The notes under the pieces: generated by a model
Databases searched by the model: none
Told to the model about the DNA's origin: nothing
Seen by the model: only the letters and a program-made list of their open reading frames with translations
Part shown: piece by piece, positions 10,532 through 22,951 of the stretch
How the letters are laid out: each line of letters opens with the position of its first letter
Position numbering within the stretch: position 1 is the first letter of the stretch
Translations under genes and position numbers: made by a program
Assembly: GCA_019096155.1 (NCBI GenBank)
Contig: JAHCVI010000003.1
Coordinates: forward strand, 3,782,001-3,846,000
From: Staphylotrichum longicolle
Taxonomy: Eukaryota; Ascomycota; Sordariomycetes; Sordariales; Chaetomiaceae
Direction of reading: 5' to 3'
DNA: 64,000 nt

Positions 10532-12740
10532 CTAGCTCGAGGTTCCATACGCCTCGGCCACCTCCTTCCTGTACTTGTCGAGGATGCCCCTGCGGTTGAG
10601 CTTCTGGGCAGCCGTGACCAGGCCCTGTTTCGTTGTGTTAGTTCTACTCACTATTCGAGGGGGGAAAGGGTTGCTTACGTTCTGCGGCGTCCACTCGTCG
10701 TCAACCACAACCACACCCTCGACAATCTCGATGCCGGAGAGACCACCAGCCCGGCCGGCAGCCTGGAGCTCCCGCAGGACGGCGCCCTGCAGCTTCTTAT
10801 CGTGCACGAGCGACTCGAGGCTGTCGCCCGTAACACCAAGCGTCGCAGCCAGGTTCTTGAGCGCAGGCTCAGCGGGAACGATAATCGCGATGGGCTTGGC
10901 TTGCGAAATGTCGGCGTAGACGCAGATGTTGGCCACGACGGGGGCGGACCGGTAGATGGACTCGAGCTTCTCGAGCGCAATGTACTCGCCGTTGAGCGTC
11001 TTGACGAGGTTCTTCTTGCGGTCGATGATCTTGAGATGGCCGTTCTTGTCCCACTCACCGATGTCGCCCGTCTTGAACCAGCCGTCCGCGGTGAGGGCCT
11101 CCGCCGTCTCCTTCTCATTGTCGTAGTAGCCCTTCAGGACGGTGGGGCCGCGCAGCCAGATCTCGCCCTGCGGGTTCGGCTTGTTGGTGGCGAAGTAGCC
11201 AGCGTCGGCAAAGTCGACCAGCTTGGCTTCAATAGAGGCCGTCATGGCGCCGATCGACTCCGAGGTCCACTCGAGCGGGTTCTGCAGCGTGCCCATGGCC
11301 GCCGTCTCCGTGAGGCCGTAGCCGATAATCATGGGGCAGATAGCCATGCTGATGAACTTTTGCGTCTCCTTGGAAACGGGACCACCGGCGCTGAGGCACA
11401 GCTTCATACGCCCGCCGGTGGCTTCCTTGATCTTCTTAAAGACCACAGCGTCCAAGACGCCGCTTCCAGGGAGGTGCGAAGCCATCAACCTCTCCTTGAG
11501 CCCCAGAGCGCCCCAGAACAGACCCCGCACTATCGGGCTGCCGGCGTTGACCTTGGCGATGATGCCCTTCTTGACGGTTTCCCAGACAGCGGGCACACCG
11601 ATCAGGACGCTGGGCTTGAACTCCCGAATGTCGCCATTGCAGTTGCGCACCGAGGCGTCGGACAGGGTCTTGGGGTTACCGTAGCCCAGCGTCGCGCCCC
11701 AGTAGATGGCAGCGTGCTCAAAGACGAATTCGAGAATATGGGCCAGCGGCAGGTATGTGAGGAGGCCGTCGCCTGGTCCAATAAACTTCTCGACGATGAC
11801 GCTGGCGCCAGCAACTGCAAGTCATATGTGTTAGCTCCGTGTTTGTTACTGTTGTAGACTCTAGGAAAGGAGAAAACCTACCAGCTGCGATGACGGACGC
11901 GTGCGTCACCGGTACACCCTTGGGAGTGCCCGTGGAACCAGAGGTGTACATGATGCAGCAAAGGTCCTCCGGGGTGGGCGGCACCAGGTCGGCCGGGTTC
12001 TCCTCACCCAACTTCTGCAGCTCGTCAAAGCTGAGGATGTCGACGTGGGGGTACGAGGCCTTGAGCTTCTCGACGTGGTCCGGGTTGACCTGGTGCTGGG
12101 GGTTCCAGATGACGTGGCGGACCTCGGTGGCGACGGCCAGGACGTTGGTCAGGGTCGGCAGGAGATGGGGATCGAGGAAGATGGCCTTGGCCTTGGTCGC
12201 GACCATCGAGTAGCGCAGACCCTCCTCGCCGAGCGTGTCGTAGGCCGTCACGATGGGCATGCTCTGCGAGGAGGCGGCGTGGGCCATGGCCAGCCAGTTC
12301 TGGCTGGTGGCGGCGTAGACGTGGACGCGGTCGCCCTTGACGAGACCCAGCTTGCGCAGACCGGCGCCGAGCTGATGGGTCAGACGCTCGTAGTCGACGT
12401 AGGTGATGTACTCGTAGGGGCTCATCTCGAAGAAGGTCCACGTCTTCTCGACCTCGCGCTCCTCTCCGTTGACCACCTTCTTGATCATCTTCTTGTCCTG
12501 GTGGGTGCGCACCAGCTTGCGCGAGCCCATGCACTTGGCATTACCAAACTTGGCGACACTGGCGCGGACGAGCTCGTGGACGGTCGTGATGTCGTCTTGT
12601 GGCGTCAGGAACAGGCCGTCGACGGCGAGCGGATGCCTGCGCACGGGGGTCTCGCCCTCGACGGGCTGCTGGCCGGGCACCTCGACCGAGAAGGGGCCCT
12701 TCGCGGTCATCCGCGGGATCAGGTGTACCTGCTTTGCCAT
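10532..12740 (-). CDS. faa1: long-chain-fatty-acid-CoA ligase
   Basis: Acyl-adenylate-forming enzyme that activates long-chain fatty acids to acyl-CoA (Faa1/Faa4 type). Exons 12740-11882, 11814-10680 and 10625-10532 (introns of 67 and 54 nt) give 695 aa in frame. Landmarks: N-terminal KTWTFFEMSPYEYITYVDYE; the AMP-binding P-loop MYTSGSTGTPKG just before intron 1; LPLAHILEFVFE directly after it; GYGLTETAAMGT; and the fatty-acyl-CoA-synthetase signature DGWFKTGDIGEWDKNGHLKI followed by DRKKNLVKTLNGEYIALEKLE. The C-terminus YGTSS is not a peroxisomal PTS1, so a cytosolic/ER or lipid-droplet enzyme is more likely than a peroxisomal paralogue. Start MAKQVHLIP is the first in-frame ATG and suits the family. 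No frameshift is needed. Confidence 0.95.
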
Positions 12741-14730
12741 TGCGACTGTGATTGTGGGCGATGTGAGGGTTGAAGGAGCGAGGAGGCAACGTTTGTTTGC
12801 CGGGCAGGGAGATGCCGGATAAGATGGGCTCTCGGGAGACGGGAGCTGTCGAGCGCGATCGAGCTAAAGGGGGATGGATTTAGAAAAGCCCCACTGCACC
12901 TCAGTCGGCGAGTCGGCTAAAGGATGCTGATGCTTTCGAAAGCGGAACCTGGTGATGTGGTTCCTGGGGATATCGTGTGCTCGTGGAACCGTCAAAGAAC
13001 CAGCGAGCCAAGTCGGGGAAGGAATTGGGTATAATGGTTGCAAAAGACAAGAGATGGAAGAGCGTCGGGGAAGACTGCCTCGGGATGGAAGGGATGGGCA
13101 GGCAAGGGGTTTTGGCAAGAACTTTAACCCCAACAAACCGCGAGCTCCAGCACCGCTTTCTTGGGGAAAGCTCGGTGGCCCCTGCAAACCCTGCTACCCC
13201 AGTCCGCCCCACAACCGTCGTTACAGCGTAAACACACCCGTCTTTAGCGTCGAAATGACCATGTTGTGTCCAACCGCAGTGGCTGCCTGCAGCGTATGAG
13301 TCGAGATTCCTGAGCCTTGCGGTCATCGTTTTGTCGATCTCCTGGTCTTTTCTCTCACGCTTAGACGTCTTCTATTGTGTCCTTTCATCACTACTTTCTC
13401 CATTTTTTTTTTCTTTTGCTGCGGCGTCAATAGAAAGGCGGCCGCACACCCTGTCATGGTTAGGTACTATTTACCGTAGGGATTTGGTGTCTTTCCCCAG
13501 GAACGGCCGCCCAAGCCTGGTCGAGATAACCCCGACCACATTCTCTTTATCCCGGTCCCGCCTCGCTGGGCTGGGCATGGCTTGGCAGGCTGGGCGGACC
13601 CGCTCCAAGACTCCGTTCTGAGAAAGTGGCACTGGTCACAATGGCAACCAGAGGGCGATGCCCAGGCACTTCTGTGCACTGCAGAGGCAAAACCAGTGGG
13701 CAAAGACGAGATCCGGCGACTATCCTAACGCCATTCGGTCGCATTCACAGCTGTCAGGACCAAGTCATGATTTCACCTCGCCGACCAAGAAGCAAGCAAC
13801 GGCCCCGTCTCCAGTCCAATCTTCTCATTGCTGTCGCCGTAAGTTCCTCAGGGGCCCAAGCAACGGGTCACGACAGAGCACAGCACGGCAATCTTCAGAT
13901 ATCACACGCCCGCAGACGGACATGACCGCCTCAGCAACCCCTCTTCAGCAGCCGCCTTGCCAAAGCGAGACGATAAGTTAATGCTGGGTGGTGGACCAAG
14001 GGGCATCCGCCAACGCACCCAGAGCAGCAGGCAGCACTTTGCACACGACGACACAGCGTCAACATGTCGCGTCGAGTTATCGCATTGCGCTGCGCATGGC
14101 TTTGCTGGGCCAGGAGGGCAGCAGGGCAGCTCTTCAGCCCCGACGGCTTTGCCTCTTGGTCCAGCTTGGCGCATCTGTCCAATCGCAGGCGGCGCAGTTT
14201 GACATCCGCTCACTGGCAGGCTGCTTGGTGCTACCTGGTGCTGCAGGCCATTCCCTTGGCGGGCAAGATGAGCAGCACCCTGGGCTCTCTGGAAAATCTT
14301 CCCCGCACTCGGCCCTGCCCGTCACTCCACCCCGAATCTCGAATCTGGAACGATTTTGGCCACTTCAGATCGATTCTGGACAGTTGCAATACGAAGAAAA
14401 CTGTAAGTCGGGGACATGAGGCAAAGGAACACCGAGTTTGATCCCTCGTCCCGAGCATATCCGTTATCATGGGACTTGCCAGGATCTCTCAGGCCGTTGC
14501 AATAGCATGCCGTTGGCGTCAGACCCAGTACCAAAGGCACTTCGGATGCGGCCCAGACAAGAGCTTTAACCGGGTGCTGCTGTCAAGGGCATGCCGAGAC
14601 GCGCCAACCCTGGAGCTCTCCTCGCCTCCACATTTCCCAAGATTGCGCCGTCTTTCGCCGAGCAAATCCGCGCACTTTGAGAGTTTGGCAACCTCGCCGT
14701 TATTGGGCAGGAAACAACCAACACGCAAGC
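12741..14730. other. divergent promoter region, acyl-CoA synthetase / rkm5
   Basis: About 2 kb. A pyrimidine-rich tract at 13345-13430 resembles a fungal 5' leader, but I could not attach a coding frame to it. The other open frames are short and overlap on both strands. No RNA gene or element recognised. Confidence 0.45.
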
Positions 14731-16074
14731 ATGAAGTTGCAGAGCCTCTTGCGGGCGCTCGGCGCGCCCGTGCAGGATGCTGAGGAAGGTGGGAGAACGG
14801 ACCGCACATCTCCTGTGTAACTGACCACGCAGGATTCGCTCTGGGCCCGCAAGTGGCGCACCTCCGCATGCCAGTGAACTAACACACCTCGGCGTCATCT
14901 GTAGAGACATTCGAGCTGTTTGCACAGGACCTGCCCTCGGGGAACCTCGGCTTCATCGACTCCAAAGCCCCAACGCTCGATCTCACCATTGCAGGGCGAG
15001 ACTTGACCGTCCGCCAGTCCCCGGGCGTCCTCTCGTCCAACCGTGCTGGCGGCACCACAGGAGCCGGTGCGTCTCACCAACCACCCGTCCACCGATATTG
15101 ACCTTTACCCCTTTTTTTGCCTTGGCCCCTACCACCAGCCCATACCTGTCACAGCCGAGTCACACCACGCAATCATTCGCTCTGCACAGTGTAGACACAC
15201 TTCCGCTGATGATCCTCCCCAATGCCAAGTCGTCTGGAAAATCACCCCGCTCTTTGCAGAATGGCTCGCGTCGCCCACCAACCCGTTCTTCGCGCACGGC
15301 GTGCTCTCGCCGTCCTCCCTGGCCCTCGAGCTCGGCTGCGGCATATCGGGACTCGTCGCCCTGCTCCTGGCGCCGCGCATCTCCCGCTACGTCCTGACTG
15401 ACCAGCCGTACGTCGCCAAGCTGGTCGAGCAGAACGTCGCCGAGAACCAAGCCGCCTCCTCCACTGCTGCTGCACCCACCACCGCCGCCAAGGCCGCCCG
15501 GTCCTCCAAGACCCGCACCACCACCACCACCCCGACCCCGAACCGGGGGTCCCCCGCCGCCCCAGGCCGGAAGGACGCCGCCGGCTCGGCAAACGTCTCC
15601 CGGTCTAGCCGTAGCGGCAACGGGGGTGCGGGCGGCAACATCCGCTTCACCCCGCTGGACTGGGAAACCGACGAGGTCACGTCCGCGCTGACGGGGTCGG
15701 CCGGGGCGACGAGTTTTGACGTCGTGGTGGCCTGCGACTGCATATACAACGAGGCGCTGGTCGAGCCGTTTGTGTCGACGTGCGTGGACCTGTGCAGGCT
15801 CAGGGCCGCAGAAACAGCAGCAGCAGCAGCAGCAGCAGGTGAAGCCGGGACGGGAGAGCAGCCGTCGGCGGCGGCGGCGGCGCCGTGCGTGTGCGTGATT
15901 GGGCAGCAGCTGCGGGATCCCCTCGTCTTCGAGGCGTGGGCGACGCGGTTTACCAGGTCGTTTCACACCTGGCGGGTGCCGGATGGGTTGCTGGTCGCGG
16001 GCTTGCGGCCGAACCAGGGGTTTGTGGTGCATGTCGGGGTGTTGAAGAGTGATATTAATCTAGAGGCGATATGA
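14731..16074 (+). CDS. rkm5: Rkm5-like protein-lysine methyltransferase (METTL21-type fold)
   Basis: Seven-beta-strand methyltransferase resembling yeast Rkm5, which methylates a lysine of ribosomal protein L1. Exons 14731-14788, 14905-15066 and 15230-16074 give 354 aa in frame. Landmarks: ETFELFAQDLP near the N-terminus, VVWKITPLFAEWLASP at about 73-88, SAM motif I LELGCGISGL at about 105-114, YVLTDQPYVAKLVEQNV (motif II), the family LDWE motif in FTPLDWETDE, and VVACDCIYNEALVEPF (the D-x-x-Y motif). The C-terminal block SFHTWRVPDG also fits. Between motif II and LDWE lies a roughly 65-residue Ala/Thr/Ser/Pro-rich insertion (about 145-210) absent from yeast, and a CAG run near 15818-15838 encodes poly-Ala. 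The gene converges on the next with only about 120 bp between stops. Assignment to Rkm5 rather than another METTL21-like enzyme is by motif resemblance. Confidence 0.8.
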
Positions 16075-16196
16075 ACTCGCTGTTTTGGGGAGAATATATA
16101 CTGAGAAAAAAAAAAAAAAAGAAAGTGAAGAAACCAAGACCGCCACCGTGTGATGTGTGTACAAACAATCTTGAAAAAAGCGTGCCCATCCATCCA

Positions 16197-18196
16197 TCAC
16201 ACCAGCTCCCACCGCACCAGAAATGCATAACTGTACCCGCACCGCCCCTTCTTCCGCAGCCACTCCTCCTTGGTCAACCCCCTCGCGCTCTGCCCATCGA
16301 TCGTCTCAAACGCAACCAGCAGCACCTTTTGCCCCGGCGCGCCGAGATCCCGCGAGTCCACGTCCACGTAGTACCAGAACCCGTCGGTGTCCAGAGGGAT
16401 GATGTCCTCCTTGCGCCCGTCCAGGCCCCCTATCTTGAGCCCGAACAGCATCTGCTTGCCCTTGCCGTTGCGCTCGGGCGTCCAGTGCTCGCACACCTTG
16501 GCGAACTGGAACCGCACCGCCCCGCCCGCGTGCACGCGCAGCCGGCGCTGCATGGGCGCGAAGTTGCTCTCGTCGAGCCCTTCCCTCGTGGCGTCGCCCA
16601 TCCACTCGGCCGGCTCGTCGGCGACGGGGCCGACGACGTACTCCTCCCACGAGGGGGCGCGGCCGTCGCGGCGGTACCAGTGCCGGTCGTCGGCGGGGAA
16701 GTGGCGCGTGCCGAACCGCTCGTTGCTCATGGTGAAGCACTCCTCGGCGAAGCGCTGGCTGTACTGGCCGTTGCACAGCGCGCCGGCGCCCCAGCACGCG
16801 TCGATCAGCTTCCACGCGCCGCCGTCGATGCGGACCGCGTTCCACGCGTGGCCCGTCGGGTCGGGCGGGGGCGGCCGCTGCCCGGCCTTGAGGGGCGAGA
16901 AGCCGTAGCCCTTGCCGTGGCCGGTGACGACGACGCAGGCGAGCCCCGCGCGCACGGCGATGGCCTCGTACACGCGGGCGTAGCCCTCGCAGACGGCCTT
17001 GCCCGAGAGGACGGTCTCGGCGGGCGTCAGGCCGCGCGGGATGCAGTTGTTGAAGAAGCCGTGGACGTCGTAGATGATGTTGTGATGGCACCAGGTGAAG
17101 ATGGCACGGGCCTTGTCGGTCGGGGAGGGGAAGGGGCTGCAGAGAACGTGGGCGAGGTGGGCGATGGGGTCGGCGCCCCGCGGCACGGAGGAGGTGGGGT
17201 GCTGGGCGGCGAGGGTGTCCGGGCCGGAGAAGTCGCGGCAGGTGAGGCAGGATTGAGACTGGGTAGGGGCCGGAGGGGCGGAGGAGATGCGGGTTGCTGC
17301 GGCGTCGATCTGGGCGATGGTGGGACGGGAGCTGAGGGGGATGGGGGGCGGTGCCGGAGGGGGGGAGGGCTTGCGGGTGCCGGAGTTGAAGCCGCATTCA
17401 AGGGCTGACTTGGTCCGGAAGCTAGATGGTGGAGGGGGAGGCGCCGGGCTGGTAGGGCCGGCGAGGCGTCCTCGGGGGAGGGCGGGACAGGTCCGGGCGA
17501 GCGGGCGGGTCTCGACGGGAGCCGAGGGGGTAGGGAGGGCTTGGGTGGATCGGCGATGCGTCGCGCTGGGAGAGACGGCGAGACGCCTGCCTCTGCAGCA
17601 GCTTCTTTTGCTTTTGCTTCAAGCTCACGCCGGGTTGGGGGCAGCGGCGGAAGCTTGGCCTGGTCAAGGGTCGGGGGTAGTTTCCTGGGTCTCTGCGTCT
17701 CTGGGCCTCCGTTTGAAGTGGCCGATTTGGTGTGGCTGAGTGAGAGACTCGAGATGGCAGATATCTGGGACACATCGGAAGCATTCGAGTTCCTCCTGAC
17801 GGAAAGAGTCTGGGTAGAAGGGCGGCGCGTGGGCAGTTTAGGTGGAGTGGCCAGATGAGAGTTCCGGGGGGGTAGGGGGGGGGGTGCGGAGCGGGCCGCT
17901 GCCGGGGCTATGGACTGGGCCTCATCATCTTGCCCCGTGGTCCGTCGCGGAAGCGGCGGTGGCAGCTTCTCGGTAGCAGCCCGCACGGGGCGCGGCGGCA
18001 TTGCCGGGCTCTTCTCGGCAGAGGCGACACCGGGGGTGGTCTTGGCCACATCTTCGGTCAACGACCGGGCTGGAGGAGGTGGGGGTGGGGGTCGTTTGCC
18101 GGCGCCTGGCGGCGGGGCTTGGAAGTTCTTTTGCTGGTTGAGAGCGGCAATGCGCTCAGCGAGCGTGGTGAACCGCGGCTCTTCGTCTTCACCCAT
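16197..18196 (-). CDS. proline-rich protein with C-terminal transglutaminase-like domain (Cyk3-type), frameshifted
   Basis: Single-exon gene, about 666 aa if one missing base near 17430 is restored (2000 nt observed, 2001 needed). N-terminus MGEDEEPRFTTLAERIAALN is followed by about 400 residues of poly-proline and PARR/PPRP repeats suited to SH3 binding. The C-terminal third is a transglutaminase-like fold: KARAIFTWCHHNIIYDVHGF, GKAVCEGYARVYE (candidate catalytic Cys), PTGHAWNAVRIDGGAWKLID (His and Asp of the triad), then a beta-rich end. Cyk3 of yeasts has this domain plus an N-terminal SH3 and acts in cytokinesis. No SH3 is visible here, so this may be a different branch. The reading frame changes between LPARR and PPPPSSFRTKSALEC. 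It ends about 120 bp from the convergent rkm5 stop. Confidence 0.75.
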
Positions 18197-19840
18197 TTTG
18201 GCGTGATACCTGGTATGGGAGAAGGACTCGAGATGCGATGTGTGAGTTGACGGTTGAGAGTTGAGAGTGGGATGGCGAATGGTGAGACGTTAAAAGCAGT
18301 CGAGGTACTTTGACTGTGCCGCTGCATGAGGACTCACAGACACGAGAGAAAGAGTGGATGATTCGCTCAGGAGACGGCTAGTTTGCAATTGGCCAAGCCT
18401 CAATGCCTCTCAGCCAACAATTGCGCCGGGGGAAGGAGGAAAGGAAGACTCAAGCGGGGCCTGGGAGCCTAGAGAGTGCATGCAATGTAACGGTTGTGTG
18501 TTTTTGCGGGACCGAACAGCCACAAGCGTTGGAGAGTCTGATGAGTCCGCTCTCTGCTGAAGCACAGAGCCAAAACACTAACAAAGTTAAAAAGTCAGGC
18601 CGAGTGGCAAAGCATCAAGACAGCCTCGGGGGTGCAAGAAGAGTTAAACCCGCATCTGTCTGAAGTTGGACCCGGTTGGTCCCATGCCAGGGGAACTGAA
18701 TTGCCACTGCCACCCCACCCAAGGTCGAGTTCGGTTGAAACAGTTGGGACGAAATGTGCGGGAGTACGAAGGACAAAAGTTACTGTGTATCAGCACAGAA
18801 GAAACCCACCGGAAACAAGACATATCAATAGGTAGAGTGCCACACACTCACAACCCTTCCAGGAGGGACTGCATGTTGATTAACTGAGACGATGCTCATC
18901 CCTTCGACCAACCATGATCTACCTTAAGTAAGGTCCGCCATGCGCAAGGCGGCCGTTCCAGTTCACCCCACGGGCGACTGCAGCCCAGCCAGGCTGGATC
19001 CATGATGGCACCATCTTGCCACGGGCAAGACCCCTGTTGTGCCAATGGAGAAGGAGCAACTGTATTGGACGAGTTCGTTGTTGGTGAGGTTCGCCTTGCT
19101 GCCTGCCGCGCAGAGTTACTTTCAGGTTCTAGGGTCGGCATGCCTAGCAGACACACATTGGAAGTCGCTCATCCATGTTACAGCCTCTCTTGAAGAAAGC
19201 TGATGGCTCCAAGGTCCGGAACCCGACCCGTGGATGTCTTGCGCTCTTCCTGGTCCTGATGCAGAGGTCCATTTGCTGAAAATAAAGCGGGTCTTTCCCC
19301 CAATCCCCCCGCCGTCAGCCTCTCCCGATCGGCGCCCCACGGGCCTGGGCGCTAAACCCCCTGTACTCCCCTACCAGCCTACCCCGGCATTTGCCCAGAC
19401 ATTGACCCGCTCGCTGCCCTCATCCATGCTACCCATGCTCCATGCACGACCCTGACCTTGAGACCTGCACCTTGCACCTGGTGTCTCTCTTTTTGCTGCT
19501 TTCATCCGACTTCTTTTTGCTCCCAAGACCACGAGACGGAGATGCCGACGATTTGAGCAGCACGCCTTTGTCCCCGTAGCCTGGCTCCTCTGGGTCTACG
19601 AAGGTACATACATACAGTACCCAGCGTCGATTGCTCTTTGCTTTACATGCAAGCAACAAGCCCCGCAGAGAGCAACCTCAACAGTTTCAGCCCAGACTTC
19701 GGATTTCGTACTGAACTGCCCGGTCTCGGTTTCACTTTACCTAGAGCTTGCCGAAGCCGATTTGGAAACTCTCAACCTGCAACTCTCCGTCTTTTCGCAC
19801 CGGGACCGTACTCTTCCTCCTCTCCGCCGCCCGCGCTGCC
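18197..19840. other. divergent promoter region, Cyk3-type gene / F-box gene
   Basis: 1.64 kb. Short frames only. The last 200 bp (CTTCCTCCTCTCC-type pyrimidine stretches up to GCCATGG) look like the F-box gene leader. No element or RNA gene recognised. Confidence 0.5.
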
Positions 19841-22800
19841 ATGGCTTCCACAGCCGCTCCCGCCCCGCCAAAGGCGCGCGCAGGCTCGGCGCCAGGCACC
19901 TTCTTTAACTTCATGGGCCTCCCGCAAGAGGTACAAAGGGAGATAATCGAATACTGCTCAATGCCCGACCTCATTTGCGTCGCCCTTGTGTCGAGGCACT
20001 TCCGTGACCTCGCCGCCGCCGAGCTCTACCACACCTTCCTCGTTGTCTTCCCGGACGAGGATAATCTCCAGTTCGATACTTCGGTCGACGCCCTTGCCCG
20101 TGGTTTGGACACATTCGTCACCAGCGACTACAACTATGCCCAGTATCTCAAGACGCTATGTTTCGACACATTTTACATGGGCGACAAGGCCGAGGGCTCC
20201 TACCGGCCCTATCTTGCCAACTTGAGCTGCGGCAAGTTCATGAATACGTTGCTCCACCTGACACTGCGCAAAGCGAGAAGCCTCGAGATTTTCAAGTAAG
20301 TCTGCCACCTCGAAGCAGCAACCGGCGCACAGGACTCCGCCCACCGTTGCACGTAGATGCGGTTTGAGCAGCCCGCGTCCGGGTCAGCCCAGCGACTGAC
20401 ATCCATCCAGGTGGAACATCCGAGTCGAGCTGAGCCGTCCAGTCTATAAGGAGCTTCACCAACTCGAATCTCTCTCGGAGGTACATATACGACTCCAGGC
20501 AGGCCCCTCGCAGTACGAGACACCCCCGCCTCTTCCCTACAACGCCTCGCAGTTGGCCTCTCTGCTGGGGCCGGCCCATGCCACGCCCATCTCGTCCCTC
20601 CCCCCTCCTCCGCCGGCCTTTGCATTCATTCCGCCACCACCTCCCGGGGGGTTCTATGTCCCCACCTCGAGCGTGCCTCTGCCTCCTCTACCCAAGCCGC
20701 CCCGTGTCAGGACCCCGAAGAAGGCATCGGTCGAGAATCAGCCGCCGACACTGTCCGGCTTCAAAAACCTCAGGAGTCTTTCGGTCCATGACATGGAGAG
20801 CCTCGATATCGTGCCGGAGCTCCAGGCATGCTTGCGCAACTGTGCTGGGACTCTGACGAATCTCAAGCTCTCCTTCTCCGAGAAGCTTGCGGCGTCTGCC
20901 CGAAAACCATCGATCGACCCCGAGCCCGAAGACTCGGACCAGGAAGATGAGATGGTGCCCCTGCCTCACTCGCACGCGCAAAACGAAGAGATGAGCGGGC
21001 CAGCAAGGGCGTTCCGGGCGCAAGAGGAGCGCAAGACACAGGAGACTGTACTCGGCAGGATATTTGACATTGAGCCGACTCCGGCCCAGAATGTCCAGAT
21101 TGTCCGTGTCGACAGGAAGGAGGTCAAGGGGAAAGTCAAGTCTGAACAAGAACTCGTCGACTGCATGAAGACGATCGCGGCCAAGGTGATGGGAGAGTTG
21201 AATGGCACCAACGACTGCGCTCCTTCCCAGGACGTCATTGACATGATTAGCCTTGCCGCCAAAAAGTACATTGACGAAGTGAAAACGGAGAAAGCGAAGC
21301 ACGACGAGCCACCTAAGGCCTCGGACCCATCGTCTTCAAGTTCCAGTCACCCAGCGGGCGAGACGGCAGCAGAAGCGCCCACAGAGAGCCTCTTCAGCGA
21401 AACAGCAACCGCTAAAGCCAAGGATGACCAACGGGACGCGAGTCCCGATGACATCGACATTGAAGAGCCCGAGGAACAACTCGTCATTGATCCGGAAGAG
21501 CCGCCAGCCAGTGACACGCCGGTGAATGAGCCCGCAGGCACTCCCTCGGAGGTTCCTGAGGCGGCGACGGCGGTTCTGGCCAGTACCAGGACCGAGTATG
21601 GCAAGGCCTTGGCTACCCTGGAGGCGCAAAAGGCGGATTACAAACTCTTGGCCGAAGAACTCGAGACATTCGAGTCGCAAGCGAACACTCTGACCCAGGA
21701 GATCCGGCGGTGGCGTGCCAGTAACTCATCCGTGGACCTCAAGAACCTTTCCGAGGCCGAATCACGACTGCTGAGCTTTACTCGGAGCGTCAGGGATATG
21801 CAAAAGGAGATCAGCGCCTGCCAGGCCACCATCGAATGCGCCGAAACGCTGCCGTCCGGCGGGAGGAGCCCGGGCACGGAGCGGGCCAATGTACAGAACA
21901 TGCGCGACTACGTGCGGGAAACACGAGGCATCGCGCTCGAAACCCTCGGGATTTACCTGATCCCGGTGAAGGCGTCGGTTCTCTCTCGAGCGGTCGATCT
22001 GCGCGCACTTCGCCACATCGTGTTGCTCAACGTTGGGATCCAGGCGCCCATTTGGGCGCTGATGCATAGAGAAAACAGGGAAGCGCCGCTGCCGCTGTGC
22101 AAGATCTTTACCGACAACGTCTCGCTCGTCTTCCTCAATTTCGTCGCATCGCTCCAGAAGGTCGATGAACTGCTCCTGCTTGAGAGGGAGGCCAAGGCGA
22201 AGCCGGAGAGCTTCGCGCCCCGGACTCAGACGACGATGGACCAGATCCGCCGGCTGGTCCTCAAGAAGCACCTTCCCACTTTGACGCGCCTCATGATCAA
22301 GAACTCGGCCGACACGACGTGGGACATTGACGAGAAGACCGTCCTGCTGCTCTCCAGGCAGGGCAAGAAGATCACAGAGCTGGCTTGCAACATGAGCATC
22401 CGCGCAATGGTATTTTTTTTTTTTTTTTTTTGGCCTCGTCCCCGATATCCTCCTGGCAGTCAGTCACTAACCAAGCCACTTCGAAAAGCACTGCCTGATG
22501 CAGCACATTGCCGGTTTGGCCTCGCTCCGCGCCCTGCACGTCGTCCACCTGCGCAACGACGACACGTGCGTCTGGGTCATGCGCGAGACCAAAAAGTTCC
22601 TCATCGACAACGTCTCGCACTACCCGGACCTCAAGCTCGAGTACATCGCCATTGACGAAGACGACCGCGTCGACCAGCTGGTCCGGGTGTCCGCCAAGAA
22701 AGGTGCCGATGGTGATGACGACGGCGAGGGGGCAGAGGGCGGCAAGGACAAGAAGAAGGACAGGAAGGGCAAGGGGAAGCAGAAGGCGGCGACCGGCAGC

Positions 22801-22951
22801 ATTCCGTCGCTGGATGCGGGGTCCTCGGCGGCCGACTTGGACGTCACGGCGCTGATTGCCGCGGAGCTGGGGGGGGTGAGGGTCGAGTAGCGAGGGCGAG
22901 GAGGACACGGACGATGACGAGGATGACGAGTTCTTGGGGCAGAATGATTGA
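19841..22951 (+). CDS. large F-box protein with acidic tail
   Basis: Likely substrate receptor of an SCF ubiquitin ligase; the target is unknown. ATG at 19841 sits in GCCATGG. Exons 19841-20295, 20411-22409 and 22489 onward; introns are 115 and 79 nt, the second with a T19 tract right after its donor and a CACTAACC branch site. The F-box is at about residues 25-70 (FFNFMGLPQEVQREIIEYC, LICVALVSRHFRDLAA). A proline-rich linker, an acidic region, a coiled-coil-like segment (about 490-590) and a leucine-rich tail (HIAGLASLRALHVVHLRND) follow. The literal frame stops at 22890 (951 aa) inside GGGGGGTGAGG. A one-base shift in that G-run instead continues into an acidic ending SSSEGEEDTDDDEDDEFLGQ and a stop at 22951, which I judge the true end. 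I do not recognise a specific orthologue. Confidence 0.8.

Noticed and set aside
10469..11857. A 462-codon plus-strand open frame
   Set aside because: Antisense shadow of the acyl-CoA synthetase; the minus-strand protein has all family motifs.
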